A stretch of 64,000 nt of DNA, taken from assembly GCA_963824275.1 (NCBI GenBank), contig CAWGOT010000003.1, forward strand, positions 1,674,001 through 1,738,000, written 5' to 3'. The DNA comes from JANXQG01 sp963824275. GTDB taxonomy: Bacteria > Planctomycetota > Planctomycetia > Pirellulales > Thermoguttaceae. This document shows positions 1 through 8,331 of this stretch, one piece after another. Below the pieces are notes generated by a model. It saw only the letters and a program-made list of their open reading frames with translations, was not told where the DNA came from and did not search any database. The number at the start of each line of letters is the position of its first letter. The stretch's first letter is position 1. The position numbers and the translations under genes are program-made.

Positions 1-46
1 AGGGGGTGAGGGCTGGCTCTGGCACGTCCGCCGCGGGAGGTGCCTC

Positions 47-969
47 ATGAACGCCAAGACGCTCGCCCCAAGCGGCAACGGTACTGGCCAACGGCAACGG
101 CCAAGCGCCCAACGGCGCGGTGCTGGTCTGCGGCGGCGGGGTGGCGGGAATCCAGGCCGCGCTGGACCTCTCGGCGGCCGGGTTCGCCGTCTATCTGGTC
201 GAAGAGAGCCCGACGATCGGCGGCAGCATGGCCCGGCTGGACAAGACCTTCCCGACGGGCGACTGCGCCACGTGCATCATTTCGCCCAAGCTGGTGCAGT
301 GCATGCGCGACTACAACATCGAAGTGCTCACGATGGCCGACGTCATGTCGCTGGAAGGCGAGGCCGGGGCCTTCAAGGTTGAGGTTCGCCAGCCGCCCCC
401 GCGGCGTCATCGCCGAGAAATGCACCGGCTGCGGCGATTGCTGGACGGCTTGCCCGGTGCGCAACGTTCCCCAGCCGACCCCCGCCGTGCAGCCCGGCGA
501 GCATCTTACGGCTCAGGACGCGGCCTGGGTCGATACGATCCTGGCCCGCTACCGCGACGACCGGGCCCCGCTGATCCCCGTCCTTCAGGACGTGACCGAC
601 GAGCGCCGCTATCTGCCCCGCCCGGTGCTGGAGTATGTGGCCGCTGCGGCTGAAGATTTCCGCTGGCCGAGATCCTCCGCGTGGCCAGCTTCTACAACGC
701 CTTCAGCCTGGCGCCGGTGGGTCGGCACACGATCGAAATCTGCCTGGGCACCGCGTGCTTCGTCCGCGGCTCGGGGCTGCTCTTGGAACGCCTCGAACAG
801 GAGCTGCAACGTCGCCGAGGGCGAAACCGATTCCCAAGGTCGGTTCACCCTCCGCACCGTCCGCTGCATCGGCTGTTGTGCGCTTGCCCCCGCCATGCGG
901 ATCGACGGCGTCACCTTCGGTAAAGTGAAACTCGACAAGGTCGTGAATATCCTGGAGCAGTTCGCATGA
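47..969 (+). CDS. HdrA-type FAD/Fe-S domain fused to a NuoE-like [2Fe-2S] domain (frameshifted)
   Basis: The first ~140 residues match the FAD domain of heterodisulfide reductase subunit A: a dinucleotide fold (GGGVAGIQAALDL), the HdrA cysteine segment DCATCIISPKLV, and a ferredoxin motif KCTGCGDCWTACP. The chain then runs into a NuoE-type thioredoxin-like [2Fe-2S] domain (EICLGTACFVRGSG, then VRCIGCCALAPAM), the small subunit of NADH-oxidising modules. Frames must be joined near 85, 395, 660 and 805. The ATG at 47 was chosen because the joined peptide begins there. The stop overlaps the next start as ATGA. The remainder of this HdrA appears to lie in the third gene of the operon, so the protein is probably one part of a cytoplasmic electron-bifurcating complex. 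Domain calls are firm; the physiological role is inferred. Confidence 0.8.
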
Positions 970-2889
970 GCGGTCCAATTCGCAACCAAGACGACCTCGA
1001 TTGGCTTGCCGCACGGGCGCGGCGACGCCTTTACCCCGGCGGCTGAAGATCCTCGTCGGTTCGGCGACCTGCGGGATCGCCGCCGGGGCTCGGGAGGTCG
1101 AGGCCGCGGCCGTCGAGGCGGTCAAGCGCCTGGGGCTGGATGCCGTGGTGGCACGCACCGGCTGCATCGGTTTCTGCCAGCGCGAGCCGCTCCTGGACCT
1201 GGTCCTTCCGGACGGGCCGCGGATCAGCTACGGCAACATGACGGCGAAAAAGACAGCGAGCTGCTGGAAGCCTACGCGGCCGGGACATGACGTGAAGCCC
1301 AAGTCGGCCCTCTGCCGCTGGGACGGCGAAGAGCACGTCGCCAGCGGCGAGCGCCACGATTACTCCCCTCGCCTTTTGGGAGAGGGGAACGGGACTGGTT
1401 CGATCCCCGCCTGGTCCGCCGTCGATTTCTATCGCCGCCAGAGCCGGGTCATCCTCCGCAATTGCGGCTCGATCGATCCCCTTTCGCTGGAAGAGGCGAT
1501 CGCCCGCGGCGCGTATCGCGGCGCCATGCGGGCGCTGACCGGCATGGGGCCCGACGCGGTGATCGAGGAGGTGTTGAAGTCAGGGCTTCGCGGTCGCGGC
1601 GGCGCGGGCTTTCCCACCGGCCGCAAGTGGCAGACCGCCCGCCACATCGAGCCGACGTCAAGTACATCATCTGCAACGCCGACGAAGGCGATCCCGGCGC
1701 GTTCATGGACCGCAGCGTGCTGGAGGGCGATCCGCACGCGGTGATCGAGGGCATGCTCATCGGCTCGCTGGCCGTCGGCGCCCACGAAGGATACATCTAC
1801 GTCCGCAGCGAGTATCCGCTGGCCGTTTCCACCATCACGCATGCCATCAGGCAGGCCGAGGAAGGCGGCCTGCTGGGCGACGACATCTTCGGCAGCGGCC
1901 ACGCGCTGCGGATCAAGGTCCGCCGCGGGGCGGGGGCCTTCGTCTGCGGCGAGGAGACGTCGCTGATCGCTTCGATCGAGGGCTATGCCGGCGAGCCCCG
2001 CCCTCGGCCGCCCTTCCCTGCCGTTAAGGGCCTGTGGGGCAAGCCGACGGTGATCAACAACGTCAAAACCTGGCCAGCCTGGGCCCGATCCTCAGCCGCG
2101 GCGCGGCGTGGTATGCCGCGCAAGGCACCGAGCGGAACCGCGGCACCACGGTCTTCTCCCTGGTCGGCGCGGTCAAGAACACCGGCCTGGTGGAGATCCC
2201 CTTGGGCATGACGCTTCGCGAGATGGTCTTCGACATCGGCGGCGGGATGCGGGGCAAGCGGCCGATCAAGGCCGTGCAGACGGGCGGGCCCTCCGGCGGC
2301 TGCATCCCCGCCTCGCTCCTCGATCTGCCCATCGACTACGAGAAGCTGGCGGCCGGCCGGCTCGATGATGGGCTCCGGCGGCATGATCGTGATCGACGAG
2401 GGGACCTGCATGGTCGACCTGGCCCGGTTCTTCCTCGCCTTCACGGCCGACGAGTCGTGCGGCAAGTGCTCGCCCTGCCGTGAGGGGACGAAGCAGATGC
2501 TCCACATCCTCACGCGGATCTGCGAGGGCCGCGGCGCGCCGAGGACATCCCGCTCTTGGAGCGGCTGGCCGCGGACGGTCAAGTCGGCCTCGCTTTGCGG
2601 GCTGGGCGGCACCGCGCCGAACCCCGTGCTCACGGCCCTGCAATATTTCCGCGCCGAGTTCGAGGCCCACATCAACAATAAGAAATGTCCCGCCGGCGTC
2701 TGCCGCAACCTGATCCGCGTGCGGATCGACCCCGACGTCTGCACCGGCTGTGGGCAGTGCAAGGAAGTCTGCGGCTCGAACGCCATCGAGGGCCAGCGGA
2801 AGTCGGCCCACCGCATCGACGATGGGAAGTGTACCCGCTGCGGCGCCTGCCGCAGCGTTTGCCCCGGCGAAGCAATACTGTGTGAATAA
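966..2889 (+). CDS. NuoF-like NADH-binding flavoprotein subunit with extra ferredoxin clusters (frameshifted)
   Basis: An N-terminal thioredoxin-like [2Fe-2S] domain (GSATCGIAAG, RTGCIGFCQREP) is followed by the NuoF/HydB core: FMN/NADH motifs GLRGRGGAGFPTG and ICNADEGDPGAF, the GEETSLIASIEG segment, and the [4Fe-4S] ligand motif ESCGKCSPCREG. Two more ferredoxin clusters close the protein (CTGCGQCKEVC and CTRCGACRSVC). This is the layout of the NAD(P)-reactive subunit of bifurcating hydrogenases and related complexes. Frames change near 1025, 1245-1290, 1650, 2065, 2365 and twice around 2530-2575. At 2065 the conserved NVKTL... reading is restored by one extra C in a C run, which suggests consensus error. 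A palindromic repeat (1362-1393) sits in the linker between the two N-terminal domains. Confidence 0.85.
1362..1393. repeat. Palindromic repeat, family B (CCCCTCTCCC type), inside a coding region
   Basis: CTCCCCTC and GAGGGGAAC arms face each other across a short loop. Related copies are at 5321-5360, 14390-14439 and 25320-25378, with a partial one at the left edge of the window. Here the repeat lies in the interdomain linker of the NuoF-like protein and is read through without a stop. Confidence 0.7.
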
Positions 2890-2901
2890 AAGGCGAGACC
2901 T

Positions 2902-5900
2902 ATGACCGAATACGGCGACAACCGACCGCGTTCGGATTACCATCGACGGCCGTGCGACGACCGCCGCGGCCGACGCGACGATTCTCGACGCGGCGCGGCA
3001 GATGGGCGTTGCGATCCCCACGCTCTGCCACTACCGCGGGCTGTCGCCCTACGGCGCGTGCCGCGTCTGCCTCGTCGAAATCGACACGGGGACACCCGCC
3101 AGCAGGGTCGGGGACCGCGGCAGGTCGCCTCGTGCAGCTATCCGGTGGAAGAGGGCCTGATCGTGCGGACCGACACGGAGGCCGTCAGGGAGTCGCGGCG
3201 CACGGTGCTGGAGATGCTGCTGGCCGAGGCCCCGCAGTCGCAGGAGTTGGCCGAGTTGGCCGCGGAACTCGGCGTGAGCAGCACTCCGCTGGAAAAGGCC
3301 GCCGAAGGCAAGTGCATCCTCTGCGGCCTGTGCGTGCGGACCTGCAACGACCTCATGGCCCGCGGCGCGATCAGCATGTTCGGCCGGGGCGGCAAGCGCC
3401 GCGTCAGCACGGCTTCCAGGAAGCGAGCGATCAATGCCAGGCCTGCGGGGCCTGCGTCTTCGTCTGCCCGACCGGCGCCGTCGACCTGGCCACGATCAGT
3501 GCCCGGCGGCCCAAGCTGCATCAGACCGCTATGCCCAGTACCTGGAGAGCCCGGCCCTCGATCGACCTGGCCCATCCGCAGGCCTCGCCGCGGGTGCCGG
3601 TCATCGACCGCGACAACTGCGTCCATTTCACGACCGGCGAGTGCGGCCTGTGCGCCAAGGTCTGCCAGGCCGGCGCGATCGACTACGACCAGCCGGTCGA
3701 GAAGCTCGAATTGGAAGTCGGGGGCGTGGTCCTCACGCCCGGTTTCGAGGCCTTCGACGCCGCCCGCCGCGGCGAGTTCGGCTACGGGCTGGCCCCCAAC
3801 GTGCTCACCAGCGTGCAGTTCGAGCGGATGCTCTCGGCCTCCGGTCCCACGCAGGGCCACATCCGCCGCCCCGCCGACGGCAAGGCCCCCCGCCGGCTGG
3901 CCTTCATCCAGTGCGTGGGCTCGCGCAACCACGGCTGCGACAACGCCTACTGCTCGTCGATCTGCTGCATGGCCGCCACCAAGGAAGCCATCCTGGCCAA
4001 GGAGCACGAACCGGGGCTGGACGTCACCATCTTCTTCCTCGACCTGCGGGCCTTCGGCAAGGATTTCGACCGCTACTGCGATCGGGCCAAGAACCAGTTG
4101 GGCGTGCGCTACGTCCGCTCCTTCATTTCCCGCGTCTACGAAATGCCCGGCACGCGAAACCTGCGGCTGGTCCATGCCGGGAAGAATGGAATTCAGAGCC
4201 CGAAACGCAAGCGAGGAAATCGAGTGTGGATCTGTGGGACCTCGCTGGCGCGTCGGGCTTCAATGCCCAAGCCAGCTGCACTTGTCGCAGGTCGAGGAGG
4301 AGTTCGACATGGTCGTGCTCTCGCTCGGCCTGGAGCCCAGCGCCAGCCTGCAGGAGCAGGCCCAGCGGCTGGGCGTGGTGCTCAACCGCTGGGGCTTCGC
4401 CGCCACGGACGAGTTCCGGCCGCTGGACACCTCCCGGCCGGGCGTGTTCGTCGGGGGCGCGTTCCAGGAGCCCAAGGACATTCCCGACACGGTGATGCAG
4501 GCCAGCGCGGCCGCGGCGCGGGCGATGGCCCTGCTGGCCAAGGCCCGCGGCAGCCGCGTCCGCACCAAGACCTATCCGCCCGAGCGCGACATGTCCGACG
4601 AGCCGCCGCGGATCGGCGTCTTCGTCTGCCATTGCGGCAGCAACATCGCCTCGGTGGTCGACGTGGAGCGGGTCGTCCAGCGAACGCGGCTCTTGCCCGG
4701 CGTGGTCCTTGCCGAGACGAACGTCTACACCTGCGCCGACGACAACCAGGACCAGATGAAGGCCAAGATCGCCGAGCACCGGCTGAACCGGGTCGTGGTC
4801 GCCTCCTGTACGCCGCGGACGCACGAGCCGATCTTCCGCGACACGCTTCGCGATGCGGGGCTCAATCCCTACCTGCTGGAGATGGCCAATATTCGCGATC
4901 AATGCTCCTGGGTCCACTCGGGCAACCCGGCCGCGGCGACCGAGAAGGCGATCGACCTGGTCCGCATGGCGGCGGCCCGGGCGGCCGCGCTCGTGCCCTT
5001 GCAGGAAGCCAGCGCGCCGGTGAACAACGCGGCCCTGGTGGTCGGCGGCGGCATCGCCGGCATGACGGCCGCCCTGGCCCTGGCCGAGCAGGGCTTCCCC
5101 GTCCACCTGGTCGAAAAGGGCGACTGCCTGGGCGGCACGATCCGCCAGATCCACCGCACGCTGGACGGCCACAACGTCCAGGCCCTGCTGGCCGAGACCA
5201 TCGAGCGCACGAAGAGCCATCCGCGGATCACCGTCCACTTGCAATCGCGCGTCGCGAAGGTCGGCGGGCACGTGGGCGAGTTCACTTCCCAGATTGCCAA
5301 CGGCCAGTCATCCGTCAAGCTCCCCTCTCCCGCCGGGAGAGGGGCAGGGGGTGAGGGTGGTTTGCCGTCATCCGGCGAGATCCATCATGGCGTGGTCGTC
5401 GTGGCCACCGGCGCCACGGAGCAGAAGCCCGGCACGTTCCTGCTATGGCAAGAGCGAGCGGGTGATGACGCAGTTGGAACTCTCCGATCGGCTGGGGCAG
5501 GGCCGCATTTCGCTGCCGTCGCAGGCCACCGTGGCGATGATCCAATGCGTCGAGCAGCGCGACGCAAAGCGGCCGTATTGCAGCCGCGTCTGCTGCACGA
5601 CGGCGGTGAAGAACGCCCTGGAGTTGAAACGCCGCTGGCCGGACGCCCGGATCGTCGTCTTCTACCGCGACATGCGGACCTACGGGTTCCGCGAGGCGGC
5701 CTACCGCGAGGCGCGGGAGAAGGGCGTGCTGTTCATCCGCTACGAGCCCGAGCAGCCGCCGCAGTTGCTCGACGCCGGCGGAAAACTGCGCCTGAAGGCG
5801 CGGGAGCCGTCGCTGGGCCGCGACCTGGTCCTGGAGCCGGACCTGCTCGTCCTGGCCGCCCCGGCGGTGCCGCGGGCCGATCGCGGCGAGTTGTCCGAAC

Positions 5901-6400
5901 TGTTGCGGGTGCCGCTGAACGCCGACGGGTTCTTCCTCGAAGCGCACATGAAGCTTCGCCCGGTGGACTTTGCCAGCGAGGGCTTGTTCCTCTGCGGATC
6001 GGCCCACGCGCCGAAGTTCATCAGCGAGACGATCTCCCAGGCCACCGCGGTGGCGGGCCGGGCCGCGTCGATCCTTTCGCGCAAGCGGATGCCCGTCGGC
6101 GGCCAGATCGCCTGGGTCGATCCGGACCAGTGCATCTCCTGCATGACGTGCGTACACGTCTGCCCCTACATGGCGCCGCAGGTGGGCAAGAACAACAAGG
6201 CCGAGGTGCAAGGGGCCGTGTGCATGGGCTGCGGGAGTTGCTCGGCGGAGTGTCCGGCCAAGGCCATTACGCTCCGCCACTTCATGGACTGCCCAGATCC
6301 TGGCGGCGGTGAACAGCCTGCTGGAGGCGGAGGTCGAGAAACCGCCGCACAGCCCGTTTATCCCGAAGAGGTCGGCGTGGCCCCGCCCAGGTGGAATTAA
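2902..6400 (+). CDS. NuoG N-terminal domain fused to HdrA C-terminal half and a second HdrA unit (frameshifted)
   Basis: A chain of about 1,160 residues. Residues ~1-210 resemble the NuoG/HndD N-terminus: a plant-type [2Fe-2S] ferredoxin (CHYRGLSPYGACRVC) then [4Fe-4S] motifs (CILCGLCVRTC, CQACGACVFVCP). The next ~350 residues match the HdrA half that normally follows the CTACP motif of the first gene of the operon (CGLCAKVCQAGAIDYDQ, FIQCVGSRN, CSSICCMAATKEAILAKEH, DMVVLSLGLEP). From 4591 a second HdrA-type unit begins with IGVFVCHCGSNIA, contains GGGIAGMTAALALAEQG, and ends in two ferredoxin clusters (CISCMTCVHVCP, CMGCGSCSAECP). Frameshifts lie near 2940, 3110, 3420, 3530, 4200-4270, 5450, 6285 and 6350. 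Two palindromic repeats (4195-4261, 5321-5360) are embedded in surface-loop positions. The ATG at 4591 could be a separate start, but no stop or clear Shine-Dalgarno precedes it. Confidence 0.8.
4195..4261. repeat. Palindromic repeat, family A (GCCCGAAGCGCAAGCGAGG type), inside the hdrA-like gene
   Basis: Arms of about 22 bp at 4195-4216 and 4240-4261 are near-perfect inverted copies. The same family occurs at 11066-11116, 18723-18796, 34323-34381 and 60400-60458. It separates RNLRLVHAG from VEEEFDMVVLSLGLE, which are near neighbours in ordinary HdrA, so it is an insertion in a loop. The coding frame differs on its two sides. Confidence 0.8.
5321..5360. repeat. Palindromic repeat, family B, inside the second HdrA unit
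   Basis: The inverted arms CTCCCCTCTCCC and GGGAGAGGGGC are followed by the tail AGGGGGTGAGGG. The repeat is read through in frame between GEFTSQIANG and EIHHGVVVVATGA, where other HdrA proteins have only a short loop. Confidence 0.8.
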
Positions 6401-6417
6401 CGTAGCGCGGCAATCAC

Positions 6418-6580
6418 AATGGAAATCCGAAATCCGAATGATCGAAATCCGAAATCAAATACACAAAATTCAAATGACAAAGGCTCAAAACGGTCGGTTT
6501 GGAACCTTTTGAGTATTTCTGAACTTTTGAATATTGTTTCGGATTTCGACATTCGGATTTCGAATTTTGGTTTTTTATTT
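6418..6580. repeat. AT-rich intergenic inverted repeat (GAAATCCGAAATCCGAAT type)
   Basis: The left part carries AATCCGAAATCCGAATGATC and the right part carries TTTCGGATTTCGACATTCG in inverted orientation. It is markedly richer in A+T than its surroundings. It fills almost the whole gap between the HdrA gene and mvhD. It could fold in RNA and separate the two parts of the operon, but no U-tract terminator is evident. Confidence 0.65.
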
Positions 6581-6587
6581 CGCTACC

Positions 6588-7049
6588 ATGACGATTACAG
6601 AGCCACTTATGGACCGCGAACCGCTGATCCTTGCATTTTGCTGCCACTACTGCGCCTACGCGGCGGCGGACCTGGCCGGGTCGATGCGCCTGCAATACCC
6701 GCAGAACGTCCGCGTGCTGCGGCTGCCCTGCACGGGCAAGATCGAGGTGAACTACCTGCTGGCGGCCTTCGAACGCGGCGTGGACGGCGTCATCGTGGCC
6801 GGCTGCCTCGAAGGCGGCTGCCATTTCCTGGAGGGCAATCTCCGCGCGCGGCGGCGCGTCGCCCGCGCCAAGCAAATGCTTGCAGAGATCGGCCTGGAGC
6901 CCGAGCGGCTGGAGATGTTCAACCTCTCGTCCGCCGAGGGCGGGCGGTTCGCGGAAATCGTCACGACCATGGTCCAACGGCTGAAGCAGTTGGGGCCCAG
7001 CCCGTTGCGAGCCGATGCCCAACAATGGAACATGCCCTGGAAACCATGA
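6588..7049 (+). CDS. mvhD: MvhD-type iron-sulfur subunit (delta subunit of methyl-viologen-reducing hydrogenase)
   Basis: A 153-residue protein with the MvhD cysteine pattern: LAFCCHYCAYAAADLAG near the N-terminus, RLPCTGKIE, and VAGCLEGGCHFLEGN, together binding a [2Fe-2S] cluster in this family. MvhD passes electrons between HdrA and a partner oxidoreductase. The gene has no frameshift. ATG at 6588 was chosen because it lies just after the AT-rich repeat and gives the usual length. It ends 38 bp before metV, consistent with one transcription unit with the upstream hdrA genes. The electron donor cannot be read from this gene alone. Confidence 0.88.
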   Translation: MTITEPLMDREPLILAFCCHYCAYAAADLAGSMRLQYPQNVRVLRLPCTGKIEVNYLLAAFERGVDGVIVAGCLEGGCHFLEGNLRARRRVARAKQMLAEIGLEPERLEMFNLSSAEGGRFAEIVTTMVQRLKQLGPSPLRADAQQWNMPWKP

Positions 7050-7087
7050 GCCAACAGGCCGAAGCGGCCACTAGAGGAGAGCGAGTC

Positions 7088-7775
7088 ATGATTGTTGCCG
7101 ATCGTAAGAAGATTCCCGAGATCCGCGATTTGATCCAGAAGCACGACCGCGTGCTGCTGGTCGGGTGCGGCACCTGCGTGACCGTCTGCCTGGCCGGCGG
7201 CGAGCGCGAGGTGGGCATCCTGGGCTCGGCCCTGCGGATGTCGTTGAAGCTCGGCCGGCCGCGGCAAGGTGCGGGTCGACGAGTGCGTCATCGAGCGCCA
7301 ATGCGAAGACGCCTTCATCGACATCCTGGCGGCCCGCATCCCAGAATACGACGCCGTCTGCTCGTTGGGCTGCGGGGCGGGCGTGCAGGCCCTGGCGGAG
7401 CGTTTCCCCAAGACGCCCATCTATCCGGGGCTGAACACGCAGTTCATCGGCATCTTGGAGTCGCAGGGCGTGTGGACCGAGAAATGCGCCGGCTGCGGCA
7501 ACTGCCGGCTGGGCGAGTTTGCCGGGATCTGCCCCATCACCCGTTGCGCCAAGCATCTTCTCAACGGGCCTTGCGGCGGCTCGCAGGAGGGCAAGTGCGA
7601 AGTCAATCCCGACCTGGAATGCGGCTGGCAATTGATCTACGACCGGGCCAGCTCGCTGGGCATTGTCGATTCGCTGCAGCGGATCGTGCCCCCGCACGAC
7701 TGGTCCACCGGCCTGGATGGCGGACCGCGGAAAGTGGTCCGCGAGGACCAGTGCATCGCCGGGCTGGCAAAGTAG
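7088..7775 (+). CDS. metV: MetV-like protein (methylenetetrahydrofolate reductase C-terminal domain family)
   Basis: About 228 residues, with motifs of the zinc/Fe-S MTHFR partner MetV: VGCGTCVTVCLAGG, CSLGCGAGVQALAE, CAGCGNCRLGEFAGICPIT, and LNGPCGGSQEGKCEV followed by CGWQLIYDR. In acetogens MetV works with MetF and with HdrABC-MvhD to reduce methylene-H4F. The order here (HdrA units, MvhD, MetV) fits that partnership, but no metF follows in this window. An AGAGGAGAG Shine-Dalgarno precedes the ATG at 7088. One frameshift near 7262, in a GC-rich run (GGCCGCGGCAAG), must be corrected. Confidence 0.85.
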
Positions 7776-7777
7776 CA

Positions 7778-7794
7778 GGCACGCTCCGCGTGCC
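7778..7794. repeat. Short perfect hairpin (GGCACGC-TCC-GCGTGCC)
   Basis: Seven-base perfect arms with a 3-nt loop, starting immediately after the metV stop codon. It may end the operon transcript or be a short dispersed palindrome; no run of T follows, so a rho-independent terminator is not proven. Confidence 0.5.
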
Positions 7795-7874
7795 GTCCGC
7801 CGCGCGGCCTGGGGCCGGCGGCTCCCGCGACGTTGATTTCCGAGATAGAATAAGGTCGTGAAGAAGCGGATGGC

Positions 7875-8112
7875 ATGACCATGAACGATTCGCGCCAGCC
7901 GCACCTTGAACTCTCCCGCGACGCAAATAGCCTCGCCCTTTCGAGGACCGGCTACTGGATCATGCTGACGGTCCACGGTCTCGCGGGCTTGGTGTTGTTG
8001 GTGATTCTCGCTGATTTCGTACCGAAGTTCGCGGAGCTTTTCGCGCGGCTCGAGGAAAAACGGGAACTGCCCGCTTTGACAGAGTTCGTGATGGTATTTT
8101 CCCGGCACTCGC
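7875..8112 (+). pseudogene. Remnant of a type II secretion GspF-like small membrane protein
   Basis: The first ~80 residues read sensibly: one hydrophobic helix (WIMLTVHGLAGLVLLVILADF), then a segment like GspF/PilC proteins (VPKFAELFARLEEKRELPALTEFVMVFSR). After about position 8110 the frame loses any protein-like character, although it stays open into the 3' end of the opposite-strand comEC. The gene is therefore probably truncated. An alternative is a short single-pass protein of unknown role. Assignment to the GspF family is tentative. Confidence 0.4.
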
Positions 8113-8158
8113 TGTCCGCAGCAAACACACTCAGTGCCTCCTTGTCCCGAACTACGCA

Positions 8159-8308
8159 TCATGCTCGGCCGTCCAGGTGGTACGCCCGTAGCTCATGGAC
8201 TTGGCCCGCAAACCGCCAGTCGCGCTCGATGAAACTCAAGAAGTCGAGTGGCGCGTCGCACCCGCCCGTGAACTCCAACCCGCCACACACCGACTGCCAA
8301 TGTAGCAT
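8159..8308 (-). CDS. Small ORF, 49 residues, possible gene fragment
   Basis: The 49-residue frame on the minus strand has a protein-like composition rich in aromatic and charged residues (MLHWQSVCGGLEFTGG and DFLSFIERDWRFAGQVHEL), unlike the out-of-phase translation on the other strand. It lies between the 3' end of comEC and the GspF-like remnant. It may be the tail of a gene lost by rearrangement. Family unknown. Confidence 0.3.
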   Translation of the reverse strand: MLHWQSVCGGLEFTGGCDAPLDFLSFIERDWRFAGQVHELRAYHLDGRA

Positions 8309-8331
8309 TACGACAAGGAATTCAAGGCGAT

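Noticed and set aside
4591..4600. A separate start for the second HdrA unit
   Set aside because: The frame is open upstream, no Shine-Dalgarno precedes the ATG, and fused double HdrA proteins are known; left as an alternative only.
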